37,274 nucleotides of DNA from Chara braunii (lineage: Eukaryota > Streptophyta > Charophyceae > Charales > Characeae). Made by a program: the position numbers and the translations under genes. How positions within the stretch are numbered: position 1 is the stretch's first letter; each line of letters starts with the position of its first letter. This document shows positions 11,101 to 21,061 of the stretch, piece after piece. The stretch spans positions 1,102,382 through 1,139,655 of the forward strand of contig BFEA01000142.1 in NCBI GenBank assembly GCA_003427395.1. The letters run 5' to 3'. The notes beneath the pieces are model-generated. The model did no database searches. It saw nothing but the letters and a program-made list of their open reading frames with translations, and was not told the DNA's origin.

Positions 11101-12904
11101 TTATCTGTGACATTCTTTATGCGGTTAGCTAGGGTTTTCGCTACGGACAGAAGAGTAATAGGTCTGTAGTTTCTGATGTCTTCCCTTTCTCCTTTCTTGT
11201 ATAGGAGGGTGACCTGTGCTCAGTTCTTCCCCTAATGATCCCTTTTGGAAAGCTTCTTGGTAAAACTTGAAGAGGTCTTCTCCTATCACGTGCCAGTTTT
11301 CTACCCAAAATTTCTTAGTGAGACCGTCCTTCCCTGGGACTTTGTTGGGTTGCATGCTTCTCAACGCTTCGTACAATTCTTGTTTCGAGAGATCTTTGTC
11401 TAAATAATTGGCGGCTTCCAGTTTTATGCTCACGTCCAGGTGTTTTAAAAAATTTTCCCTTGCGCAGTGTACCTCTGTCTGATTCTGCTTTGTTGTCCTC
11501 GATGTGTATAGTTTGAGATAGAAGTCTGTGGCTACTTTAAGGATGCCTTCTTGCGTGGTCATGATTGTGCCCTGGTTAGTTTTGAGCCCCATGATTTTGT
11601 TGTTCCTACAATTTGACTTGATTTTTTGGAAAAATAATTTAGACATGGTTTTGTTGCTCTCCCAGTCCTTCACTCTTGCTCTTATGGCTAGTCCCTGTCT
11701 GTTCCAGTCTGCCCATTTTTTTAGCTCCTCCCTTGCCTGTTCTAGTAGTTCTTCCTACATGGGCAAGCCTGGGTTATCTATTAGGTTGAATTTCGTTGTC
11801 TCAACTACTGCTTCAAGCAATTCCTGTTTTGCTTTCCTCTTTTTGGCTTCCAGTCTTGATGCCTTGCTTAGCCATCTCCCAACTTCTTGTATTGCTGTTG
11901 GCAAGCTATTGAGAAATCTTGTATTGGTGGCCTCTAGTCTATGGGTTTCCCATACCTGCTTAACTCCTTTCTTGAAATGGTCTAGCTTGATTAGTGAGTT
12001 GTTGAGTTTGAAGAAACTTTTACCTGGGATGTTATTCATTGAGAATGTTAGATGTAACCCTATTTGGTTATGATCAAATCCCCTGTAATAGGGGATCTTA
12101 AAAATCCTTGTGCTTTATACCGCCCCCATAGTGAGTCTAATATTAGGAAGTAGTCTATTCTTGAGAAGGAGGTTCTGCCTTGAGCTGATTTCCGGATGCA
12201 AGCGAAGTCCTTTGTCGTCGAATTAAGCATTCTGTATGGATCTTTTAGGTTTTTTTCTGTTACAAATTCCAGCATTACCTGGGCCTCCGATTCGTCTGAG
12301 GTATCTCTGGCGTGGGAGATTCTGTCTAAGGTTGGTTCTAGAGTGGCGTTCCAGTCCCCTGCTAGGATTAGGTGACTGTGGTTAGGACACTCTTGCTTTA
12401 TTAATTCTAGAAAAGCCCTTCTTTGTGAGCTTTGGTTTGGTGCGTATGTTTTGATTAAGGATAACTCCTCTTCTCTGTACGATAAGTCGATTCTTGTCCA
12501 CCTTCCTTCCTACTCGTCCTTTGTGGTACCCTCTACTTGTAGGAATTGAGTGGCGCTCGACTTTTCATGCACTAATGTTAATAATACTCCTGTTGAACCA
12601 GCGTTGGGGCTAGTTGCACATACCGCGTGTTTGATGTTCCTTAGCCTTCTTAGGATTTCCTTAAGGATGTTTTGGTGTTTTGCTGTTGAAGTCATGTGTG
12701 TTTCTTGGATGCAGAAGATGTCAGGAGGTTGGTTATCAAGCCACCCAGTCATGTCCACAAAGTTGCGTCACTTGGATGATGTCGTAGGATGGTTGCTAGC
12801 CCTCTAACGTTCCATGATCTGATTTCCAACTCCCCCTTGTCCTTGTTGTTGACCCTTGGAGCGCTGGGTGTTCTGGTTTCTAGAGCCCCTCTATCCTTAG
12901 GCAT
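8136..12904 (-). pseudogene. LINE copy 2 ORF2 (endonuclease, RT, zf-RVT, basic C-terminal tail)
   Basis: Same family as copy 1 but more decayed. The ATG is at 12902-12904, and the first frame carries SWNVRG before a frameshift. Then come QETH, GDWN and SRIDYF (12.76-12.06 kb), and RT motifs GFIPGR, FDFEKAND (Tyr replaced by Asn), RQGDL and FVDD (11.1-10.57 kb). Further on are the Trp-rich post-RT region and a zf-RVT finger (about 9.22-8.85 kb) with CKMC, ESLIHC and ALWVMWRSRCK. A Lys/Glu-rich extension follows to a TAG at 8136. Nonsense codons include TAG near 12510, TAG near 11755 and TAA at 10569-10571; frameshifts occur near 12.77, 12.05 and 11.22 kb and repeatedly after the RT. This is the only copy in the window that shows the complete ORF2 C terminus. 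Confidence 0.9.
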
Positions 12905-12948
12905 TTGGACAGGTTAGAGGTGCATCGGTTTTCTTCAGTGTAGTTGGT

Positions 12949-15478
12949 TTAGGAAGAGAGGGTAGGGAGTTGCAAGGGTTCCTGGCTAAGCGAGGGTTCT
13001 CCTGAGTCCTCTCTTATTGCCTCCAAAGACTTCTTCAGGCCCTTGCCTCCCTTGCTGAAGATCCTTGCAGCCAACGCTGTCGCCATGCTTGCTGCAGACA
13101 GGAACATTGTTGTTTCTGATCCCAGCGCTGTAAATGGAAGATTTCCAACCAAGGTCTCCACTGAAGGCCTTCTCCCAGAATGGTATCTGAGTCATACAGG
13201 GCTACTATTGGCCTTGTGTCCAGACTGGCTCCTTCCTTTGCCTCGCCCATCTCTCCTAGCTCCTACACTTTGAGTGGTTCTCCCGCCAGCCCTGTTGCTA
13301 AAGGTTTGGCTCCAGGTACAACTTTGGACAGTAGTCCGTCCCTCCTCTGGTCCCTTTCCAGTTTTAGTAAAGCGAAGTTGTGGGAAGCCGCCACCTGCCA
13401 ATCATCTGTGGTTACGTCCCATTTGATCGGGATCACTGTTCGCGAAGGTAATAGTGTTCTGTTAACTTGTCTTGCTCTTTCCCAGAAAGCGAACTGAGAT
13501 TGGTCATTCAGATCTTCCACTGTTATGGTTTTCAGGTTGAGCTCGTCGTTGAGCTGGCTTCGTCCTTCCACCTGTGAATCCATTATTTATGCCTTCAGAA
13601 CGAGCTGCTTTCTCTCGTGTCCCCCGTTGCTGGTGCTCTCTCTTTCTCCTCCTTCTCCCTTTGACCCGCTTTGTTCTTTCATTTTCCTCTCTTCTTTTTT
13701 TTGTGTTCTCTTTTGGGATTCGTCCTTCTTTCTCCCGTTGTAGGTTTCCGGGAGTGTTGGCATTTTGTATCCGTCCTTCGCCCAATTGATCTTTTTCTTC
13801 GTGCGTGGTTCCTGATCATCCAGAGTCTGGTCCTTCTTGGTTTTGCAGTATTGCTCTGCATACAGGGCCGTCAACTCCTCTCCTTCTCAAGCAGAGCGTA
13901 CAGATTTGGTGTCAAGGGAAAGATATGAGGGGAGGCTCCCGATCCTGCTTTCTGCCTAAGCTTTTCCTCTTCCCTGAAGCAGGCCATTTGCAGTTCGAAT
14001 CTGGCGTCCCTCTCTCTTTTGGCCTTTTGTATGTATTCCTTTATTTCCTCCAGTGTCGCGTCTCCCCATGGTTCACATTCCTCTTTGCTGCTTTGTCCCA
14101 TGTCTTCTTCTGGATCCTCTAACTGGACCCTCTTGGTTGTTGATCTCTTTCGTTCCTCTGGGTTCTTTCTTTTTTCTCCCACCGTTACTTTATCGTCTCC
14201 GTCTGGTGCTTGTTGGTCTGCGATGGTTGCCCCTGGGACTGCTCCGGTGCTATTATGTTCCATCTCTGCTGCTTCCTTTTGGTGATGTGTCTGTGATTTT
14301 TGTGGTCCCCTCCTTGAGTACGTGGTCAGCAGATTGTTTTCTTCTGTTACCGTCCCCATTTTTCTTTCTATTCTTCTCCTCTTTCTGCCATCTCGCCTGT
14401 TTCATTCAGGTCCATGATCAGATCTTTGAGGCAAGGTTCTTCATGCATTCTTTCAAGGTTTAGGATTGGGTCCCTTATGAAAATTTTTGCCGACTTCTTT
14501 TCCATTTTCATTGTGTGCCATCTGCTGTCTGAGGGGGGGTAGATGTCGAGCCTAGGGGTCGGTTCACCTTCCAAGACCCAGACCCAGTCTGGGTTTGGTA
14601 GGATGTCATTGAAAACCCAGCCAATGTATTGAGTGTTTCTCACATATCAGAAGCCTGGTTCCCCTTCCACTTCGGCCAGACTCATCTGTTCCAATGCTCT
14701 GGGTTTGGTTGTCTCTATGTTTCTCGGACAGCGGGGGTCAGTTCCCATGTGGCCTCTTTGCCTGCATTTGAAGCACATCGGATTGGCTTTTGAGGACACT
14801 GTGACTTTGATGGTGCTGTCTCTCACAAGTACCAATACTCAGGCAATTGCGGAGGTATACTGTTGTTGAGATCCAGGCAAACCGTCATGGTGTTGTGCTG
14901 CGGGATCAAGAAGTCTGGCGTTGCTATGATCCAATCTACCACTTTGAGTTGGTCGTATTCCATTTGTAGGCGTTGTTTGATCCCCCTGTGCAAGCCTTCG
15001 TGTACGTTGTCGAATTGTACCCAAAAGTATTTCTTCACGAGTTCTTGTCTGTAGCGAGAGGGAGTCATTTGGGAAGGGGTGTCCGGTTTCCAAGGGTGCA
15101 CCGTAACCATCGAAGAATTGCATGTGAAGGTTTTGTTCCTCAGGAAATCCTCGTAAGATGGGTCTCTGCAGATGACCATGATCACGTTCCTGGTTCGAGG
15201 ATGGAAGGAGATTTTTGGTTCATCTCCTTGCATTGGTTCCAAGCTTTTGAGCTTGTCCCACATCCACTTCAGTTTGGTCGGGTGATTCAGTTCTTGGCTT
15301 TTCCTGGAGAAGGTGCATGAAACTCGTCCAGTTTCTGAATGTGTTCCTTCGGGTATTCGTAGACCACTGCTTCTTCTCTTCTGTTCTTCTCTACTTCCAC
15401 CAACTTTACTGTTTTCACTAATTCAGTTTTGGTTTGCTCTGCTAACCAATTTTGAGTCTCAATCCCCATCCCTTCCAT
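12949..15478 (-). pseudogene. LINE copy 2 ORF1 (CCHC, extended C terminus)
   Basis: Homologue of the copy 1 ORF1, about 840 codons with many frame changes. The N terminus has EYPKEHIQ, matching EYPEEDIQ in copy 1. It is followed by an RRM-like segment (PKISFHPRTRNVIMVI, then YFWVQFDN) and a zinc knuckle at 14728-14775 reading CX2CX4HX6C, two residues longer than canonical. The post-knuckle blocks GWVFNDI, WVWVL and YPPSDSRW (about 14.6 kb) are present. The distal modules are YAEQY (about 13862) and DWQVA (about 13400). TAA at 12949-12951 ends it, 44 nt before the ORF2 ATG. Possible starts are ATGs near 15478. Conservation of the distal blocks in a copy this diverged argues that they were once under selection. 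Confidence 0.8.
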
Positions 15479-17210
15479 TGTGAGCTCTGGATCGATCCTC
15501 GCCTTCCCTCTCCCGTTTGTGGTCTAGATAGACGTTCTGGAGCAAAATGGCCGAGTTTTCTCTCCCCCATTGGGCCAAGGGGTTGATGACCGGACCGATT
15601 GTGAGTAATCAAGGTGGGGCAAAAGACGCGAAACAAACAGCCTCGCTCGTCTTCCTCGGGCCTGTGTTGCGTGGTTGATTGAGTGCAGCCGAGCCCAAAC
15701 CAGAATTGTGAAGAGCGGAAAAGTAAATAACGTACTCTATTTAAAGAGCAAAAGGTTACCACTGGATGAATTCAATCCTTGAAATTGTAGTAAGAATATT
15801 GAGATCTCTTGTTGTAAATAAACATTAATTGGATTAGGTAATAAATATGAATTGATTAAATTTGCTTCCAAGGTCGTTGCTTTCTCGGGGCTGTACTGTA
15901 TGCTTTATAGAGAGCGGGCGGGCCCAGACAACTATCGTGAAGAGCAAAGATGTAGCTATTGCGTTTTATTGAAAAAAGTTAAAAGTTGCCGCCGGATGAA
16001 TTCAATCCTTGAAATTGCGGTATGAATAGTGGGCTTTCTTATTGTAATTAATGATAAATTGAATTGGGTAATAAATATAAATTGGTTAAATTTGCCGCAA
16101 ACTATCGTCACGATCCTAGTCTTGGGTTGAGGAATTTGCTCCCTATGGTGCTGAGTTCTACGGTGGGTTCCTTCCTCTGCTGATTAGTTGTCCCTTTCCC
16201 TGCTTTCCTGCTCTAGGTTACTTGACTAGTGGCTTGAGTTTTTTCTCTTTTTCGTAGGTCCATTCTTGTTCTTTTTCTTCTTTCTCTTGTCGTGGAGTGA
16301 GTGATTGTCGATTGCTTGATGTCGCGTCTGGTTTGTGTTATTCTTATTCCTCTTTGCTCCTAGCCTTTAGCATTCATTTTCCCTAATTGTAGTGGTGCTC
16401 TTGCCCGTCCTGGGGCTGTCCAAACTCAAATTTTATTTCTATCTATGGCAAATAAGTGCTCACTATGTCGGATCTACTGTGTTCTTGTCGCACTAAATTA
16501 TGCCCTAGCTGGTCTGAAGGCTTGGTATGATTACTCACTCCTTTCAAACGTCGTTTGGTTTCGCGGATGGTTGTCGTTCTCCTTCTCTTGAAGGCTTGGG
16601 TTTTCTCCCGTCTTTGCACTGTCTTGCCTTTGTCCCTGTCCTTTGTCCCTTGCGCCTGATGGGGTTCGAGAAGAGGGCCTTTCGTTCTTACCTTGATTCC
16701 GCGGGGGGCCGCTCTAACCTTGTGGGTCGTGATGAAGGCGTGAGTGCTGCAGCGTCTTCTCTTCTTCGTCGTGTTGTTTCCTCGTTTGCCTCGGGTGTCG
16801 TTTTCCTTTGATTGGAAATGGGTTACTCCTCCCCTCTTTCCTTCTCTCTCCTTGCCTCTTTGTCTTTTCCTGTTCGTAGGTCGTTTCCCCTCTCCCATTC
16901 TTCCTCTAGGATCCCTTCCTTCCTTCTCTCTTTTTTCTCCCTTGTCTTTGCTTGCCCATTGTCTCCGGGAGGGGCCCCGCCTGAGGTGTGGCGTGGCGTG
17001 GCGTGGCGACATGCGTATTCGCCCCTCTCTCTCCTTCCCGCCTCCATTTCCCAAGTTCGAAAGCGAAGAGGCGCGCAAACCACGCGGGCCGCGGGTTCCC
17101 GCTGGGAGCGGCAAAGATCGACGAAGCTGGGTCGTGAGCCGTGTGGAACGGAACGGTAGCGCTTACCGCACCGGCGCTAGCGCTCACTTCGCAAAATCGA
17201 GTTGAAGTAA
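15479..17210 (-). other. 5' region of LINE copy 2
   Basis: Noncoding as far as I can see. It contains the 230-bp tandem units (15655-16115), AT-rich and T-rich DNA at 16.1-16.45 kb, and a CpG-rich part at 16.95-17.21 kb similar in character to 7.41-7.57 kb. A long minus-strand Arg/Lys-rich open frame at 16443-17114 has strong compositional bias and no recognisable domain, so I do not call it a gene. Confidence 0.45.
15655..16115 (-). repeat. Two ~230-bp tandem units upstream of LINE copy 2 ORF1
   Basis: Units 15655-15884 and 15885-16115 align end to end. GTGAAGAGC occurs at 15708 and 15937, and GGATGAATTCAATCCTT at 15764 and 15994, followed by similar AT-rich text ending in TTAAATTTGC. On the sense strand the distal unit has CTCTATAAAG near 15.91 kb, a TATA-like box that the proximal unit lacks. 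Repeated promoter monomers upstream of ORF1 are known in rodent L1 elements; a promoter role here is inference. Confidence 0.75.
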
Positions 17211-17385
17211 CTCCGGATCGTAATCACTCCCCTCTAACTGTTGTTACTCTGTATTTCTCTTTTCTCATTATCTGCCGATATGGGGCGCTGTGACAGGTTT
17301 ACCTGGACGAGAAGTTGTTTGCGAGTATGCAGTCATAACCATAATAATGATCATCATCTTTTTTTCCCCTTTTGTTTTTGGGACT

Positions 17386-17593
17386 GCAAAGCACTCTGCC
17401 ACAGTGCAATAAAAACAGAGGCAACACTGGAAGGGTCGGGTAAGCAAGCTTACCCATTTGACCCCTTGTGACCCGAAGAAATTTTATTTAATTAATTTTA
17501 ATATCATTGTTTCCCGATGGAGCACGGAGCAGACATTAAAATTATCAGAACAGATACTACACTTGATCTTAGCCAAAAGGCCTAGAAAGGTAT
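17386..17593 (-). ncRNA. U2: U2 spliceosomal snRNA (divergent, possibly pseudogene)
   Basis: U2 pairs with the intron branch point in the spliceosome. The 5' end is unmistakable: the RNA begins AUACCUUUCUAGGCCUUUUG, continues through GGCUAAGAUCAAGUG, and has the branch-point-recognition GUAGUA at nt 34-39. Nt 11 is A rather than the usual C, at a position that is already a mismatch in stem I. Stem III (GGGUAAG/CUUACCC) and a stem-loop IV with an AUUGCACU loop (U2B'' site type) are recognisable. The stem IIc arms pair perfectly over about 12 bp, whereas stem IIa keeps only 4 contiguous bp. The Sm site is imperfect (AAUUUCUUCGG). I see no plant upstream sequence element or TATA box 5' of it. 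The 3' end is approximate; length is about 203-208 nt. Confidence 0.88.
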
Positions 17594-17918
17594 TCCTCCT
17601 CCTCATCGTCGTCATCACAAGTTTGTGATCTGCTGGCTTTGCAACGCTCAGGAGATGGCTGTTATTCTCAAGTGTTGCGCTCTGTTCTGTTCCCTTTCAG
17701 AGCTGATGAAGAGTGCACTATCAAATACCCAACCTCCAGGGTTGCATAACCGCTGACTGCTGATGCTGGCCAACTGTTTTGCAGCCTACCATTAGGGCAG
17801 GCTGGTCGGCGGTCTGCCGACCAGTCAGTAGAGGGCCATCCACTGACTTTTTTTCAAATCCGATTCCAGGACTGTACTGCGCTTGCTGAGTAGCCCATAA
17901 CCGCTGAGAAAACTTCGG
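17594..17918. other. Upstream flank of U2; one hairpin, no gene
   Basis: No coding region or standard snRNA promoter motif is seen. A perfect 9-bp inverted repeat (CTGGTCGGC, loop GGTCT) lies at 17802-17824. A related hairpin (GGTCGG, loop TAG) occurs at 18177-18191, on the far side of the G-rich minisatellite. Confidence 0.5.
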
Positions 17919-18073
17919 GGATGGAGGGGAGGGGTACGGGGGGGGTATGGGAGTGGTATAGGAGGGGTATACGGTGTTATGGGAGGGGTATGAGGGTGTT
18001 GGGGGGCAGTATGGGGGGTGTTGGGGGAGTGGTGAGGGGGGGTATGGTGGTGTTGGTGGGGTTATTGGGGACT
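17919..18073 (+). repeat. G-rich minisatellite, G-quadruplex-prone
   Basis: Imperfect repetition of units such as GGGAGGGGTAT and GGGTGTTGGGG over about 155 bp, with dozens of G runs of three or more on the plus strand and almost no C. The strand asymmetry and run spacing fit many overlapping four-tract G-quadruplex motifs. Low-complexity reading frames across it are artefacts. Confidence 0.75.
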
Positions 18074-19000
18074 ATGGAACCCCCCGCCGCCCCCCCCCCA
18101 AAAAAAGAAAGAATAAAAATTGCGGGTTCCTGACAAACCGCCAACCCTTTGGTGCCAACAAGTGGAACAGCCGGCTGGTCGGTAGCCGACCAATCCAGGG
18201 GCGCTGATCGTCGGCGTGACCACTCTGGCAACCTCTTCCTTCTCCTCCTCTCCTCCCCCCCCCTTCCCTCCACTGCCTCTTCCTCCTCGTCCTTCTCACT
18301 TGTGCCTTTCCTTTCTATTTACTTCTTGCCCCTTGCCGGCCTTCTCCTCTCCTCCTGATGGAAGGGTGACGTGGATTCAGGAGTGGGGGAGTTGGAGGAG
18401 CGAAGGGGAAGGAGGCACTGGGGATAAAAGGAAGGGGAGGAGGAGGGATGGGGCCAGAAGGGAGGTGGGCAGCTCACTGCTGGCTTCCTCTCTCATATTG
18501 GAGGGAGTGGTTGGGGGGTAGGAGAGAATGTCATCCGGTGTGCAGGTGGGATTGTCAGGCACAGGAAAGTGCCTGAAGTCCTGAGACTTCGCCTTCTTGA
18601 ATACAGTTTTCAATATCCTTTCTGGGGAGATGTTCGCCTTCTGCATCGGCCGTCAGTCCGTGAAGTCCTCTTTTGTATTGGATAGTCCTCTGGAGACCTT
18701 GAGGCATGAACAGGGGCCGTTGAGGGTCGCCCTCTTGCGAGGTGGCACGGGAGTTTGCTCACAGTGAGAGAATCACGTGGCAACCCACCATCGAACTTTC
18801 TTTTTTCTTTTTTCTTTTTTTTAACCGCTACAAGGAAAATGAGTGATAGCGAAATGAAAGAATTCAGAATGCAAAATCACATTGAAAGCCAGAAAATCGA
18901 ACCCTGTCCAGAAAGGAGATATGCACTGATATTCCACCAACAGAGAACCAAAGCACCGAATCCAAATGTCAATGAGAGCATACTCTCGCCACCACCAACG
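18074..19000. other. Low-complexity intergenic DNA, no gene assigned
   Basis: Contains pyrimidine-rich and purine-rich blocks (18.23-18.36, 18.38-18.52 kb) and a T-rich tract at about 18795-18822. A minus-strand segment near 18.55-18.65 kb is open for about 30 codons and looks protein-like, but it has no recognisable domain or splice context. Confidence 0.4.
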
Positions 19001-19290
19001 TATGTATCCAGAGCCCTTACTCCTACTCGGCGCTTAGCGCCCAGACTACAATCACACAGCTTCTACCCAGCCTATGAATTGGCATGCAACCTGTTGATGT
19101 CAGCAGCAACAACCGAAGTACATGAAGATGTCGACCCTGTAGGCCATCGCCAAGACCAGGTACGTGCCCTCACATCATCATCCTCATCTCTCTCTCTCTC
19201 TCTCTCCCTCGTCTTCTTCACCCATGTCTTCCTCCTCATACACGAAGACCACCACCACCTCCCGCTGACTATCCAAGCCAAACCCAGCTA
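19001..19290 (+). repeat. Repeat family R1, copy A
   Basis: Colinear with a second copy at 26.5-27.8 kb. Shared landmarks in order are GCGCTTAGCGCCCAGACTAC (from 19030), then GCATGCAACCTG (19.08 kb), then ACCAGGTACGTGCCCTC (19155-19171), then a CT-rich run ending near 19207. The CAGGTACGT resembles a splice donor and the CT run a polypyrimidine tract. I cannot assign the family to a known class; an LTR-element leader is one possibility. This uninterrupted copy serves as a control for the solo-LTR insertion in copy B. Confidence 0.6.
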
Positions 19291-20199
19291 TGGTTGGGCT
19301 GGCTATGGCGCTGCCCTCAGCAGCAGCGCTCTACCTCTCTTCGACGCCCATGTGCGCCTCCACACTAGCGCTAGCGCAGCAGCCCACGAGGAATTGCTCC
19401 AGCAGCGCTGCCGCCTCTACACACAAGTGCCCGAACGTCTGCCTCGTAGCCCTGCCCTTTCCTATATGGAAAGTGGCGGGGCTCATTGCCTCCCGCTTGT
19501 CCTGTGAGACCGAGTTTCCAGGAGCTTTAGTCTCGGCCAAAGTGATTGCGCCCAGGCCCGTTCAGACAGTGGCCTGGGACCGAATTGGTTAGGCATGCTC
19601 AACCACCCAGGCATAAACGTGCGGTGTTCCCTGCTTCGACCACGTTGCCGGAAGAGCCTGGAAGGCTCACAAATATTTCCGATTCTCACGAGCAATGCCT
19701 ATGTAGCCAGCTGGCCCGTGGCAACTGTCTGGCGCCCTCCAAGTTTTGCAAAAACTGATGAGTCCAGGGCTCATAGAGATTCAGGGGGGCCGCCTTCACT
19801 TAGGGCGGGCACGCGCCTGCTGCAGGGCCTTATGCCGGTATGCCGAGGGGTAAAATCCTCGCACTGCCATCGAACTTAATTAAAAACATTAGCGGGAACA
19901 TGTGAAGGCGTGGCAGCATGACAGTGGAGTGTGTGTGGCGTGATAGCACTGCATTGCACTAACAAGTAGCACAGTTGCTTTTGTTTTTTCTACGGTGGAT
20001 GTTAGTTGGTAATATTTCTGGGGGCTGGTCTTTTCTTCATTCATCTGCATTTACAAAATCAAGAGCTCAGCTGCCCAGTTGAATTCACTGGAAATTAGTA
20101 AATTACTGTATTCAACGGGCACTTATTCAGAGGAGAAATCTTGTACAATTGGGCTCATAGAATGGATATGGAGCCAGGACCATGAAAACCTGTTATGAG
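19291..20199. other. Unassigned sequence
   Basis: No protein domain or RNA gene is recognised. Plus-strand open frames are short and lack family signatures. The last 300 bp have a 3'-UTR-like composition and run into the A tract at 20200, so part of this could be the body of a polyadenylated retrocopy, but I cannot identify a parent. Confidence 0.35.
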
Positions 20200-20241
<42 letters not shown>

Positions 20242-20265
20242 AAGAAAGAAAGAAAAGAAAAGAGG
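20200..20265 (+). repeat. A40 homopolymer followed by GAAA microsatellite
   Basis: Forty consecutive A residues (20200-20239) run into GAAA/GAAAA repeats. This fits the tail of a plus-strand retroposon with microsatellite growth at its end. No AATAAA is seen just upstream and I could not define a target-site duplication, so a simple repeat expansion is equally possible. Confidence 0.6.
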
Positions 20266-20292
20266 GGATGGCATGCATGCAGAGTGTATGCA

Positions 20293-20388
20293 GTGGTTGA
20301 TACGCCGCTTAGCAACATGTGCTCAAACAACAAGGACGAAGACATCCTACATTGCCTGATAAAATGCCCAGCCGCCAGCAAGGTCTGA
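20293..20388 (+). pseudogene. LINE ORF2 zinc-binding (zf-RVT) remnant
   Basis: The plus-strand frame reads PLSNMCSNNKDEDILHCL followed by IKCPAASKV, then TGA. This matches the end of the plant LINE zf-RVT finger: a C, an acidic run, an ILHC-type core, then CPxAxxVW, with the expected final Trp codon read as TGA. Only about 30 codons remain and no RT is seen nearby. It is on the opposite strand to the three LINE copies and may represent a different lineage. Confidence 0.45.
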
Positions 20389-21061
20389 TCAAGAGTAACA
20401 AAGTTGGTCTCCCTTTGCACTATACACCCCCCCTCCCCCTAATCCCTGCTTACCACACTCCTAGCCATTCAACTCCCCTCCTACTTGAAGGGTCTGGGAC
20501 AATCATGATTTCTAATGCCGAGGAAGGTGCCTCTGTGGACAATCTGGAAACGAAGATGCGCTCTCACTATCGAGGGTGACAAAACAGACAAGGAGCAGAC
20601 CAGCGCCTCTCTCATCCTGATGGTAGCGACCGAGATGGGAAGCAGATGGCAGCAAACCAAGAATACAGGGCTCCCCGGGGCTGTAAAGGCAAACTTCAGG
20701 AAAAACAATCTTCGGCTGCACATGGCTGTTTCCAGCAGAGACAACAGACTTTCGAATGCCCCGGCCCTAACCAAGCGTGAGCGGCCTCTGAGAGATGGCA
20801 AGCTGAGCAGTCCATCCGCTGTTACAAAAGCAACCAATGTCGTTCAGGGGTCCTTCGGCCAAACAGAAAGAAGCAGAGTGTGTGGTTATTGCATGTACAT
20901 TTGTCTGACTTGCCGGGGGAAAAGGAACCGGACCGACGCTCCCCAGAATAGAAAGGAGGGAATGGCATGCAATGAAGTTTTGAAAAACATCTCAAAATCT
21001 CTGAATAGAGGGATGAAGAGCAGTGGAAAGGAAGACAATGGGGGAAGGACAGCATTCACAC
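20389..21061. other. Unassigned; possible intron DNA of the gene on the right
   Basis: The minus strand just left of 21062 is T-rich and begins with GTGTGA, so it could be an intron of the exon at 21062-21998. A 193-codon plus-strand open frame (20515-21096) has no recognisable domain and overlaps that exon antisense; I treat it as spurious. Confidence 0.35.

Noticed and set aside
16443-17114. 223-codon minus-strand Arg/Lys-rich open frame
   Set aside because: Strong composition bias from CT/GA-rich LINE 5' DNA, no domain, and several overlapping frames are equally open.
17210-17593. LINE copy 2 targeting U2 or a U2-LINE 5' fusion transcript
   Set aside because: About 180 bp of unrelated sequence separates U2's 3' end from the recognisable LINE 5' region; adjacency alone does not support site-specific insertion.
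19755-19790. ACTGATGAGTCC resembling another hammerhead core
   Set aside because: No GAAA box follows the would-be stem II.
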